From Peteryoungia aggregata LMG 23059 (GTDB taxonomy: Bacteria; Pseudomonadota; Alphaproteobacteria; Rhizobiales; Rhizobiaceae): 64,000 nucleotides of DNA. Positions within the stretch are counted from its first letter, which is position 1, and the number at the start of each line of letters is the position of its first letter. Shown here piece by piece: positions 16,746 to 24,605 of the stretch. Below the pieces are notes generated by a model. The model did no database searches, was not told the origin of the DNA, and saw nothing but the letters and a program-made list of their open reading frames with translations. The position numbers were made by a program, and so were the translations under genes. The stretch lies in NCBI RefSeq assembly GCF_030814435.1, contig NZ_JAUSUW010000005.1, positions 248,001 to 312,000 on the forward strand, given 5' to 3'.

Positions 16746-19388
16746 ATGGATGATACGCAGCGCCTTGTCGTGAGCCTTGAGGCCCGGCTTACGAAGTATG
16801 AGCGGGACATGGCGCGCGCGCGCAACGCGACGAACGACAACTTCAAGAAGATGGAAGGCCGCGCCCGGCAGTCTGCCGAGAACATGGAAAGGACCATGGG
16901 CAAGGCGTCCGCATCCATCGGCGAGAAGCTTCAGGGCATGTTCGCACCGCTCATGAAGGGTGGCGCGGTTGTCGCTGGCGTTGGTGGCGCTGCGATTGCC
17001 CTCAAGGAAATCGCAAACAGCGTTGCCGAAGTGGACCGTGAGGCCCGCAAGGCTGGCGTGTCGTCCAAGGTCTGGCAGCAGTGGACCTATGTTGCGACCG
17101 CGACCGGCATGAGCATCGACGGCGTGACCGACGCGCTCAAGGAGTTGAACATTCGCGGCGACGAGTTCGCCAAGACTGGCAAGGGTAGCGCAGAAGAGGC
17201 TTTCCAGCGTCTCGGCTACTCGGCAACCGACGTTGCCCAGAAGCTCAAGGATCCGAGCCGCTTCCTTGATGAGATCATTGTCAAGCTTCAGCAGATGGAC
17301 GCGGCAGCACAGACCCGCATCCTCGACGAGGTATTCGGCGGGACCGGCGCGGAACAGATTGCGAAGGTGCTCGGCATGTCCGTCACCGAAATCCAGAAGA
17401 TGCGCAGTGAGGCCGCGACCTTCACCGACGAACAGGTCGAAGCCGCAAAGCGGATCGATCGCGAGTTCTCGACCATGTGGCGCAACTTCACCGTCTACGC
17501 CAAGCAGGCGGCTGTCGAAGGCGTCAACGTTGCGTCCAAGGTGATCGGCTTCATCAACGATCCGACGATCGGCGCACGCGACCGTAGGCTTGCCGAATAC
17601 AACAGCCCGGAAAAGCAGCTTGAGCGCCTTCAGAAGCAGCGCGACGGCATCTTGAAGGCCATCGAACGCGAGAAGGCGAACACCGGAAACTTCCTTCAGC
17701 AGGCCGAACTTCGGAACCTCGAAACGGCCCTGTCTGCCGTCGATGACCAGATTCTTGACCTCACGGGCTGTAGCGACCAGTTCAAGCAGGCTCTTAAGGA
17801 ACTGTCCGCAGCGAGCAACAGCCTGTCCGGCGCGTTCGGCGGCAATGTTACGGCAGCGTCGAACTTTAAGAATGCGCTCATCGAACTCAAGAACCTCGTG
17901 CCGGAACTGAAGGCGGAACTGGACACGCTCGCCACGACCGACGGCATCGACGCCGCCTATAACAAGGCCGTGCAGAGCGCCCGGACGATGGGCGAAGTCA
18001 TGAACGCCACGAACCTCGCAAACCGCGCCAAGAGCATCGCGACCTTCGGCAATCATTCGAACATGCTTGACCTGATCGGCGCGGCAGAAGGCACCGACAA
18101 GGGACGCGGCTATAACGAGACGCTTGGCTATGGCGCGTTCACCGGGGGAGCGGTCAACCTCACCGGCATGACCTTGAACGAGGTTCTTGCCCTTCAGCAG
18201 CGCATGCTTGCCCATCCCGGCAACAGTCACAACTCTTCGGCAGTCGGGCGCTATCAGATCGTGAGCAAGACGCTCCGCAGCCTGATGGATGAAATGAGCC
18301 TGTCCGGTGATCGTCTCTTCGATGAGGACACCCAGGACGAACTTGCGCGCGCGCTGCTGCGTCGTCGTGGCAATGATCCGGCTGCACTTCGCAACGAATG
18401 GGAGGGCTTGCGCCGTGTCGATGATGGCACGATCAGCAACGCCTACGGTGGCACGCCGACCGCAGCCCAGCAGCTTGCACCCACCGACAGCGAACGCGAG
18501 CGGACGGAATTGCTCAAGCAGCAGGACGCGGCCCGCAGGAGCTTGAACCAGAGCGTCGAAGAAGGTCTTGCCCTTGCCCGTTTTGAACAGTCGATTTCCG
18601 GCATGTCGGCCGCCCAGCAGCGGCTTGAGCTTGCCGTCTATCAGGCAGAGCAAGAGGCCAAGCGGGCAGGGATCACGCTCACAGATCAGGAGCTTGCCAA
18701 GCTTCGCGAGAAGATAGCGCTCACCCAGCAGCTCGACGGCACCAATCAGCAGGTTGCCGCGTCGGCGGATGGCCTGAAGAACGCCCAGCAGTATTTCGCG
18801 GAAAGCTTCACGTCGTCGCTGTCCGGCCTGTTGACTGGCACCCAGACTTTAAACGGTGCCCTTCAGAACTTGCTTTCGAGCTTGATCGACGCGACCCTTC
18901 AGGCCGCACTTCTCGGCAAGGGTCCGCTCGCCGGACTTGGTGGCATTGGCACCGGCATCTTCGGCGCATTGCTCGGTTTCAGCGAGGGTGGATATACCGG
19001 CGACGGTGGCAAGTATCAGCCTGCCGGCGTGGTGCATCGCGGCGAATACGTCATGTCCAAGAAGGCCACCAGCCGGATCGGCGTTGCCAATCTGGAGGCG
19101 ATGCACAAGGGCGCGCTTCGCGGGTATGCCGAAGGTGGCCTTGTCACGGGTGCCCCGGCGCTTCGTTCGCCAAACCTGAAGGCAGCGAACAGCAACGAAC
19201 CGGCAGCGCAACAGATCACCATCTCCGCACCGATCACCGTCAACGGAAGCGCGGGCACCCCGGAACAGAACAGCGACCTTGCGGCAAAGATGGCGAAACA
19301 GTTGGAAGTGACCATGCGCTCGGTAGTTAACCAGGAGATTTTGCGCGCATCACGACCCGGAAACCTCCTCAACACTCGGAGCCGGTGA
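16746..19388 (+). CDS. Tape measure-like protein with embedded lysozyme domain
   Basis: An 880-residue protein. The N-terminal half is coiled-coil and helical (YERDMARARNATNDNFKKMEG...). A glycine/alanine-rich membrane-like stretch lies at about 75-95 and another at 720-745. Residues 440-560 resemble lambda-type endolysin (GH104): LIGAAEGTDKGRGYNETLGYG with the likely catalytic Glu448, and SSAVGRYQIVS. The C-terminus (FSEGGYTGDGGKYQPAGVVHRGEYVMS) is typical of tail tape measures. It begins 12 bases after the terminase stop. It is the only large tail-type gene in the element. The lysozyme part would open peptidoglycan during DNA entry. Confidence 0.88.
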   Translation: MDDTQRLVVSLEARLTKYERDMARARNATNDNFKKMEGRARQSAENMERTMGKASASIGEKLQGMFAPLMKGGAVVAGVGGAAIALKEIANSVAEVDREARKAGVSSKVWQQWTYVATATGMSIDGVTDALKELNIRGDEFAKTGKGSAEEAFQRLGYSATDVAQKLKDPSRFLDEIIVKLQQMDAAAQTRILDEVFGGTGAEQIAKVLGMSVTEIQKMRSEAATFTDEQVEAAKRIDREFSTMWRNFTVYAKQAAVEGVNVASKVIGFINDPTIGARDRRLAEYNSPEKQLERLQKQRDGILKAIEREKANTGNFLQQAELRNLETALSAVDDQILDLTGCSDQFKQALKELSAASNSLSGAFGGNVTAASNFKNALIELKNLVPELKAELDTLATTDGIDAAYNKAVQSARTMGEVMNATNLANRAKSIATFGNHSNMLDLIGAAEGTDKGRGYNETLGYGAFTGGAVNLTGMTLNEVLALQQRMLAHPGNSHNSSAVGRYQIVSKTLRSLMDEMSLSGDRLFDEDTQDELARALLRRRGNDPAALRNEWEGLRRVDDGTISNAYGGTPTAAQQLAPTDSERERTELLKQQDAARRSLNQSVEEGLALARFEQSISGMSAAQQRLELAVYQAEQEAKRAGITLTDQELAKLREKIALTQQLDGTNQQVAASADGLKNAQQYFAESFTSSLSGLLTGTQTLNGALQNLLSSLIDATLQAALLGKGPLAGLGGIGTGIFGALLGFSEGGYTGDGGKYQPAGVVHRGEYVMSKKATSRIGVANLEAMHKGALRGYAEGGLVTGAPALRSPNLKAANSNEPAAQQITISAPITVNGSAGTPEQNSDLAAKMAKQLEVTMRSVVNQEILRASRPGNLLNTRSR

Positions 19389-19632
19389 TGGTGTCTGCAA
19401 AAGACCGCTCTCGTTCCTCGTGCCATTCCCACACTTTCCAGCATAGCATTCCAAGGAAAGGTTCGAAAAACAGGTGCTCCGTCTCGCCGTCTGGGATGAA
19501 TGCGTGAAACACGTCGTCCACAAGCTCCCAGGTGCCTAGATACTCTCCATCGCGAGTAATGACGTCACCGGTCTCTCCTTCTTCCCATCCGCACAGAATG
19601 ATCTTGTAGTTTTTCATAGTGTCCGGGTTCAT
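19369..19632 (-). CDS. Small hypothetical protein overlapping the tape-measure 3' end
   Basis: The start at 19632 has GAGGG 8 bases upstream and gives 87 residues, acidic and aromatic-rich (LCGWEEGETGDVITRDGEYLG, WKVWEWHEERE). The 3' end overlaps the convergent tape-measure gene by 20 bases. No family recognised. No other gene is evident between here and 20285. Confidence 0.5.
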   Translation of the reverse strand: MNPDTMKNYKIILCGWEEGETGDVITRDGEYLGTWELVDDVFHAFIPDGETEHLFFEPFLGMLCWKVWEWHEERERSFADTITGSEC

Positions 19633-20049
19633 GCCGTCGCCCTCATTGTGTTGCGAGGAACCAAGTTGAGATGCGAGTTTCGCGTGGTAAAGATGCAAGT
19701 CAGAAAAATATCTGACCCGCTGTCACTAAATGCATATGTGAAACGTCCAATTTTTGGATCGGTGTGTTGCGCATAAGCAACGAGTTTTTCTTAGCGCTGT
19801 TTGTCTCACAGAGCGTCGTTGGCGCGTTTCGTGTGCCGGGAGGCTGTCAGGGTCTCGAAGCCGGTGAAATCCTCTCAGTGATTCGCTGTGACGGAATGGC
19901 GGAACCTTCCCCTTGCTGACCGAGATAGGTTCCGGGATCGGGAGCGGAGCGACCGACCGGAACCTTCTCTCTCAGCTATGGGATGCGTTCACCTGAAGGC
20001 ACTACATTCTTTGCCGGGAGAGGGACGGGAAGATGCTTCAGAAACAAAC

Positions 20050-20102
20050 GCGCCGTTAGGCGCGGCAAGGCCGGAGGCCGCGCAGGCGAGCGCCGGAGGC
20101 GC
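20050..20102. other. Cluster of three GC-rich hairpins
   Basis: GCGCC-GTTA-GGCGC (20050-20063), GCGCGGC...GCCGCGC (20060-20083) and GCGCC-GGA-GGCGC (20090-20102) follow each other with slight overlap. The density of dyads in 53 bases is far above that of the surroundings. Confidence 0.6.
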
Positions 20103-20123
20103 GAGTAATGGGCGCTTATGTGC

Positions 20124-20205
20124 CCGTCATCATTTTCGCGTAATATTTTATATGTTTCTTATAAGAGTTTATAGTTGCGGTATATACGAACGAAAATGAT
20201 GACGG
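20124..20205. repeat. 15-bp perfect inverted repeat with 52-base AT-rich spacer
   Basis: CCGTCATCATTTTCG (20124-20138) and its exact complement CGAAAATGATGACGG (20191-20205). The spacer is very AT-rich (TAATATTTTATATG...), the lowest GC in the element. The arrangement suits an origin-like or looping regulatory site. Confidence 0.7.
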
Positions 20206-20229
20206 ACATACCGCATCCGGAATTCCTAG

Positions 20230-20247
20230 ACATATACGCGTATATGT
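20230..20247. promoter_or_regulatory. 18-bp perfect palindrome, likely operator
   Basis: ACATATACGCGTATATGT is a perfect palindrome, 37 bases before the start of the ribbon-helix-helix-like gene at 20285. Ribbon-helix-helix proteins usually repress their own gene through such sites. Confidence 0.6.
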
Positions 20248-20284
20248 GTTATGTATCCTAATATTAAAAACCTTAGGAGAATCC

Positions 20285-20719
20285 ATGTCGCTGCCCCCCA
20301 TCAATGTCCGTATCGATCCACGTCGTCTTGAGCAGTTGAAGGCTATTGGCGCTGCTCTCAACCTTTCCAATGCTGGTGTGATTTCAGAACTCATCCGGGA
20401 AAAGATTAGATTGGGACTGATCCCCGACGATATCCCCGGCATTACCGTGCAGCGGCAAAGGGATGAAGTGAGGGTTTCAATCTCTCCCGGCAAGGAAGTC
20501 AGCTTTTCGCTTGTCGGTGCGCGCGTTCTAGCCCGAACAATTCGAGGTGTGGTCGATGGCACGGAAGCCGCGCATACCATCAATATGGATCACGATTTTG
20601 ATGTGTCCCGGCAGGGAACCGGCATTCGGATCAGCATTCCATTTGCTTCGGGGCCGACCCCATTCCCGCCTGATCTAGCGGAGGATTTCGCCGCTCTGAT
20701 CGAGAAGGCCGCTCAATAA
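20285..20719 (+). CDS. Probable ribbon-helix-helix DNA-binding protein
   Basis: The start at 20285 is preceded by TTAGGAGAATCC, a good ribosome site; 144 residues. The N-terminus (INVRIDPRRLEQLKAIGAALNLSNAGVISELIREKIRLGL) fits a ribbon-helix-helix: a short strand, then two helices. The C-terminal 90 residues are beta-rich and unassigned. An 18-bp palindrome lies directly upstream, suggesting autoregulation. It heads the small-gene cluster and is the best candidate for the element's regulator, since no CI-like repressor is seen. Confidence 0.65.
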   Translation: MSLPPINVRIDPRRLEQLKAIGAALNLSNAGVISELIREKIRLGLIPDDIPGITVQRQRDEVRVSISPGKEVSFSLVGARVLARTIRGVVDGTEAAHTINMDHDFDVSRQGTGIRISIPFASGPTPFPPDLAEDFAALIEKAAQ

Positions 20720-20772
20720 AGAAATCCCCCGGCACTTCCACACCGAGGGATTGAGTTCAAGGACTGTTCGCT

Positions 20773-21387
20773 ATGAATACTAAAAACGATGAAGATTGTA
20801 AAGAATTATTGAACAATGGCGGTGTTGCTCGCTTACGGCCAAGCTCGCTTCCGCTCGCCGTGGAAGCCGAGATCTTGGGTGAACTCGATGCACTTTCAGC
20901 CGAACTGTTCGCAACAGAATTTGAAGTTGTGCCGGAAAATCGGGCGGATCTTCTGGCGCTTCCGACAGGTAACGCTTCGGGCGCAAGCAGTCCCGCAATT
21001 GAAGCAGCACGCGCACGCGCCAACTCTCCCGAAGCTCAGGCCTTGAAGGCTCTTAACAAAAAGCACGGCCATACCGCCCAGGCCATGGGAGCGATCGACG
21101 CCTATCGGGCGAAGGAGGGCAGGGACGCCTACAACAAGAAGAGGCGGGATGAGTATGCCGCCGAAAAGTTTCACACCGAAGGCCGTCCGGTTCGCGAATA
21201 TGGCGCGGCAAAGCGTAGCGCTGACCCAATTGAGACGCGCAAGCAGCAGGTGAGGGAAGCACAAAAGCGTCGTCGTGACCAAATGTCCGATGAGGACCGA
21301 AAGGCTGAAAGCGCCGCACGAGCCGAGCGCCGTAGGAGACAAAATGAGGTCCGGCGGCTGGCTTCGGAAGCTGAGGTCAAGTTCTGA
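20773..21387 (+). CDS. Hypothetical protein with highly basic C-terminus
   Basis: A 204-residue protein. The first 90 residues are mixed and the last 90 are very rich in Arg, Lys and Glu (RKQQVREAQKRRRDQMSDEDRK...), probably a long charged helix able to contact nucleic acid. No family recognised. It lies 53 bases after the RHH-like gene. Confidence 0.6.
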   Translation: MNTKNDEDCKELLNNGGVARLRPSSLPLAVEAEILGELDALSAELFATEFEVVPENRADLLALPTGNASGASSPAIEAARARANSPEAQALKALNKKHGHTAQAMGAIDAYRAKEGRDAYNKKRRDEYAAEKFHTEGRPVREYGAAKRSADPIETRKQQVREAQKRRRDQMSDEDRKAESAARAERRRRQNEVRRLASEAEVKF

Positions 21388-21465
21388 ACGCTAGATTGGA
21401 CTCCGGATTGGACTTGAAAGTCCAACGATTTTGGACGAAAAGGTCCAACAAGAGCGGAGGTCAAC

Positions 21466-21945
21466 ATGCCAAGAAAAACGTGGGCCGACTACAAACGAGA
21501 ACAGCGGAAGCGCGAGCGAGATAGACGGACTAGGGTCCGTGACATGTCGGCACCGGACCTCCGGACCCCATTTTGCGACTTCCTGCGGGAGCGGGGGGAT
21601 GAACTCAATTGGCGTGCTGCGGTGTTGGGCAGCCGATGGTTCGAGTTTGACGATGACTCCGGGATTGTTCCCGACGATCCGGACGCACTGGTTGAGGAAG
21701 ATCTGCTTGCTGCTGGCAACTCGCTGGGGAAAGCAGAGCTAGTAATCAGTGTCCTGATTGATGCGGCGAGTGAGCTTGCCGACGCTGTTTCTGCATATAA
21801 GCAACAGGAAATCGAAGCCCGGCTTAGAGAAGTCGAAGCGAGGAAGCCTCGCGATCTGGACGAGATCGAGCGGCTTAAGAAGATGCGCTATCAGCTAAAA
21901 AAGCAGGTGCGCTGGGCCTTCCAGCAATGGAAGGCCAACGGGTGA
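21466..21945 (+). CDS. Hypothetical protein, charged, coiled-coil-prone
   Basis: A 159-residue protein starting with a very basic segment (WADYKREQRKRERDRRTRVRD); the centre is acidic (FDDDSGIVPDDPDAL) and the C-terminal half is a heptad-like helix (KQQEIEARLREVEARKPRDLDEIERLKKM). AGCGGAGG lies 9 bases before the ATG. It ends just before a strong stem-loop. No family recognised. Confidence 0.6.
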   Translation: MPRKTWADYKREQRKRERDRRTRVRDMSAPDLRTPFCDFLRERGDELNWRAAVLGSRWFEFDDDSGIVPDDPDALVEEDLLAAGNSLGKAELVISVLIDAASELADAVSAYKQQEIEARLREVEARKPRDLDEIERLKKMRYQLKKQVRWAFQQWKANG

Positions 21946-21964
21946 TTAGTCAATCACCTTACTG

Positions 21965-21996
21965 CCTGTCGGGGCGGTTGCCGCCGCCCCGACAGG
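21965..21996. terminator. Strong stem-loop, probable terminator
   Basis: A 13-bp perfect GC-rich stem (CCTGTCGGGGCGG and complement) with a 6-base loop, 19 bases after the stop at 21945. Only GTTT follows, so termination may be incomplete or Rho-assisted. Confidence 0.65.
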
Positions 21997-22054
21997 GTTT
22001 CGAACGAAGACTAGAGATCAACATCGAATGGCCTAAGGCCGAGGAGTTTATAAC

Positions 22055-22438
22055 ATGAAGTCATCACCACATGAACACTTCCGTCGCTACCTGAAGAACA
22101 ACTTCTTCGGACGCAACTTCGGGGACCGGGCAGAGGAGGCGACGGTTGAGGGGCTGATCGATTGCGTTGATTACGCCCTGAATGCCTGCGACTTCGCAGA
22201 TGCCCAGATTTTGAGAGATGGAGAGGCGTCGGATTTCCTTGAGGGGCTGGACGATCCGATCCTCACGGGTTGCGAGCTGGTTGAATTGGGGAGGCTGATT
22301 ATGGCTTACGCCCGCGTGGCAGGCCGGGACGAACTCTATCGCCCGGCCGAAACGCCTGACGAGCGCGAGAAGATGCTTGCAAGTCAATTGGCGGGCGAGC
22401 GCGAACTCGCTAAGCTCGAAGCAGCGGCAAGGGGATGA
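22055..22438 (+). CDS. Hypothetical acidic protein
   Basis: A 127-residue acidic, helical protein (HFRRYLKNNFFGRNFGDRAEEATVEG, DPILTGCELVELGRLIMAYARV). No motif recognised. The ATG follows GAGGAGTTTATAAC. It is nearly contiguous with the next gene (4 bases), so the two are probably co-translated. Confidence 0.6.
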   Translation: MKSSPHEHFRRYLKNNFFGRNFGDRAEEATVEGLIDCVDYALNACDFADAQILRDGEASDFLEGLDDPILTGCELVELGRLIMAYARVAGRDELYRPAETPDEREKMLASQLAGERELAKLEAAARG

Positions 22439-22442
22439 CAGA

Positions 22443-22634
22443 ATGAGTGCCGTCCACCGCCCCGGAGTAGTTATCCCCGAGACATTCATCCAAGACGACC
22501 GCTTCCACGCGCTTATCCGGAGGCTCAGGGCCATTGATGGCCCTGATGACGAAGCCCGCGACAAGGCGATCCATTACGCCTTGGTGCAGACCGGAAGGGT
22601 TGCGCCTGAGAGTTGGCGCAGCTTTTACGAATAA
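22443..22634 (+). CDS. Small hypothetical protein
   Basis: The start at 22443 lies 4 bases after the preceding stop, with AAGGGG upstream; 63 residues (VVIPETFIQDDRFHALIRRLRAIDGPDDEARDKAIHYALVQ). No family recognised. It closes the small-gene cluster. Confidence 0.55.
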   Translation: MSAVHRPGVVIPETFIQDDRFHALIRRLRAIDGPDDEARDKAIHYALVQTGRVAPESWRSFYE

Positions 22635-22719
22635 CTGTGACCAATGGAAGTCCGGCGATATCTTTCGCCGGGCTTTCTCACATAGGATGCTCCCCGTTGT
22701 ATTGAGCCGGATGGGGATC

Positions 22720-23751
22720 ATGGCGGGCGCGAAATCAAAGCCAAAAGAAGCGGGCGCCGTTGGAGATCGGCCGCAGATTACTGAGAACCAGTGGTATGTT
22801 CTCGCGATCTCGACCGCCATTTTTACCGCTGTTGCAATAGTATCGGCATTTCTCCACATTTTCGCGGATGGTTTCGATGGCGACGGCGACGTTAAGCTAG
22901 CGCAAGCACTCGCCCCGTTCGGAGTGGCGCTCTTCGCAATGGTGACCTTTTGCACCGTGGCATGGAGGGGCTCGATCAATACCCGCCAAGCAGATCAGTC
23001 TGAGAGCGAAGGGCGGGCCAAGCTTCTGCAAGAAGGCGCGAAGTTGCTCGCTGAAGGCGAAAAGCCTGCGCACGTCTCGGCCGGCATAGTGACGCTGGGT
23101 GTGCTAGTTGTCGGTCCCGACGAGGATTATGCTTGGCAGGCGATGAATCTACTCGCGGATTTTGTTGAAGACAATATGCAACGCAATCACAGTAACCGCC
23201 ATCGGCCGAAATTGTCGGGTGTAATGCGAGCGGGGGAAGAGAAGGGAATTAACACTGGGCGCGATATATACTTCGACTGCACAAGTCAAGAATACGAGCA
23301 AGGCCCCTATGATGATGATGATGAAGTATTCTGGAGCTATATTCCCGGATTCAGCTCTGTCCGATACCGAGGCGGGATCTTCGGATACGATGTTCATTAC
23401 AACTTAGAAGATTTAAGTGACGTAAAATTTCATCGAGTTGAAATTAGAAGATGGGCGATTAGCGTAGACGATCGTTTCCACCTTTGCAGTTTCGCAGGAT
23501 GTGAAATCATATCTGTCTCATCGTTGATCGCTCTCAATAGGGCCCAGGATTATGCATACTCATTTGAGCGATGTGATTTTTCTGACTGTCTGATTCATGT
23601 GGCCGAGCTTCTCGAAAAAGACCTCAAGAAGCAAGGTAATTACTATTTAAGAGGTAGACCTCCGGTTCTAGTCGGTAGTGCCCAAGTCATTGACTGGGAA
23701 ACCGTGCTGCTGTGCGAGGACAAAAAGCCCGAGAGCAGTTTCATGTTTTAG
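22720..23751 (+). CDS. Membrane-anchored hypothetical protein at the right end of the element
   Basis: The frame is open from further upstream, but the start at 22720 (or 22711) is most likely; about 343 residues. Two membrane segments (about 26-50 and 60-82) are followed by a long cytoplasmic or periplasmic part. Residues from about 225 contain weak pentapeptide-like spacing (VKFHRVEIRRWAIS, FHLCSFAGCEIIS, FERCDFSDCLIHV). The second half is AT-richer than the phage genes, so it was probably acquired separately. Its position next to attR is typical of cargo; superinfection exclusion is one possibility, not shown. Confidence 0.65.
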   Translation: MAGAKSKPKEAGAVGDRPQITENQWYVLAISTAIFTAVAIVSAFLHIFADGFDGDGDVKLAQALAPFGVALFAMVTFCTVAWRGSINTRQADQSESEGRAKLLQEGAKLLAEGEKPAHVSAGIVTLGVLVVGPDEDYAWQAMNLLADFVEDNMQRNHSNRHRPKLSGVMRAGEEKGINTGRDIYFDCTSQEYEQGPYDDDDEVFWSYIPGFSSVRYRGGIFGYDVHYNLEDLSDVKFHRVEIRRWAISVDDRFHLCSFAGCEIISVSSLIALNRAQDYAYSFERCDFSDCLIHVAELLEKDLKKQGNYYLRGRPPVLVGSAQVIDWETVLLCEDKKPESSFMF

Positions 23752-23876
23752 GTCGCACAGCCTATTGCGCGGCCCGAATACACGGGATATATCGGCACAA
23801 CAGAAGGTCGGTTTGTAGCGCGTCACAACGTTACAAAAAGCGGAAAAAGTCATTGTTTTTCAATGGCGGGGATGAT

Positions 23877-23903
23877 TTCGAATCTCTCCACTCCGACCAA
23901 GCA
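23877..23903 (+). repeat. attR core, 27-bp direct repeat
   Basis: An exact copy of 5492-5518, including the tRNA-Pro T-arm and acceptor 3' strand but not the rest of the tRNA. It marks the right end of the element. Confidence 0.93.
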
Positions 23904-23985
23904 GTAAAAGGTTTGCCGGAAACGGTGAGCCGGGTGTCCGGCGGCAGGCTGCCTTGCCGTTAAAGTCTTGGAGATGGATGAGACC

Positions 23986-24291
23986 ATGTCTGCGAAGATC
24001 TACCGCCCCGCGAAAACCGCCATGCAGTCAGGCAAGGCAAAGACCCATCTCTGGGTTCTGGAATTCGACCAGTCCGCGCCGCGCAAGATCGACCCGATGA
24101 TGGGCTACACCACCTCCGGCGATACACGCCAGCAGATCAAGCTCACCTTCGAAACGCTTGAGCAGGCCGAAGCCTATGCCAAGCGCGAAGGCATCGAATA
24201 CCGCGTGATCCAGCCAAAGGAAGCCAAGCGTCAGGTTGTCTCCTACACCGACAACTTCCGCTACAGCCGCCTGCAGCCCTGGACCCATTGA
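23986..24291 (+). CDS. Complex I accessory subunit, NDUFS4 homologue
   Basis: A 101-residue protein of the ETC complex I subunit family (homologue of mitochondrial NDUFS4, 18 kDa): AKIYRPAKTAMQSGKAKTHLW at the N-terminus, GYTTSGDTRQQIKLTF in the middle, NFRYSRLQPWTH at the end. It would stabilise the NADH-binding module of complex I at the inner membrane. ATG 23986 is preferred because family members begin MSAKIYRP; a GGAG lies 12 bases upstream and ATG 23974 is an alternative. Core gene directly right of attR. Confidence 0.92.
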   Translation: MSAKIYRPAKTAMQSGKAKTHLWVLEFDQSAPRKIDPMMGYTTSGDTRQQIKLTFETLEQAEAYAKREGIEYRVIQPKEAKRQVVSYTDNFRYSRLQPWTH

Positions 24292-24324
24292 TCCGCCTTC
24301 GCCGCTGACGGCGGCCTGACAGAC

Positions 24325-24401
24325 GGTCCCTTAGCTCAGCTGGATAGAGCAAGTGCCTTCTAAGCACTAGGTCGTAGGTTCGAGCCCTACAGGGATCGCC
24401 A
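24325..24401 (+). tRNA. tRNA-Arg (anticodon UCU)
   Basis: A 77-base cloverleaf with encoded CCA. The acceptor is GGTCCCT/AGGGATC (one G-U pair), the anticodon loop CTTCTAA and the T-loop GGTTCGAGCC. It borders the second accessory island, but I found no matching 3'-end repeat further right. Confidence 0.96.
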
Positions 24402-24605
24402 CTCATTTTCGAGCTTCACATCCAAGCGGACAAACCTCAATTAATCCCGAATCAAAAACAAGTTGTTTTGCTCTCAGGTCGTGAGGTCGAGCACCAGATT
24501 TTCTAGGCTGACGCTCCCTGAATCCGACGCGAAGTTATAGCGACTACTTCGCTGCGTCATCGGCGTCGGGGCAAACAACCCACTTGCTGATCAGCGTCAT
24601 CGGTT

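Larger units (their letters stand above)
19633..20284. promoter_or_regulatory. Non-coding control region of the phage-like element
   Basis: No convincing gene in 650 bases. It contains GGAACCTTC twice (19901, 19959) with an inverted AGGTTCC between them (19927), a GC-rich hairpin cluster (20050-20102), a 15-bp inverted repeat (20124-20205) in AT-rich DNA, and an 18-bp palindrome (20230-20247). It separates the late genes from the small-gene cluster, so it is a candidate for the main promoter, origin or packaging region. Confidence 0.55.

Noticed and set aside
16317..18653. 778-codon reverse-strand frame opposite the terminase and tape-measure genes
   Set aside because: Antisense shadow; the forward genes have clear motifs and overlapping operon structure.
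19888..20199. 103-codon forward frame in the element's control region
   Set aside because: No ribosome site. Its codons cross the hairpin cluster and the left arm and AT-rich spacer of the inverted repeat, giving a composition unlike a protein.
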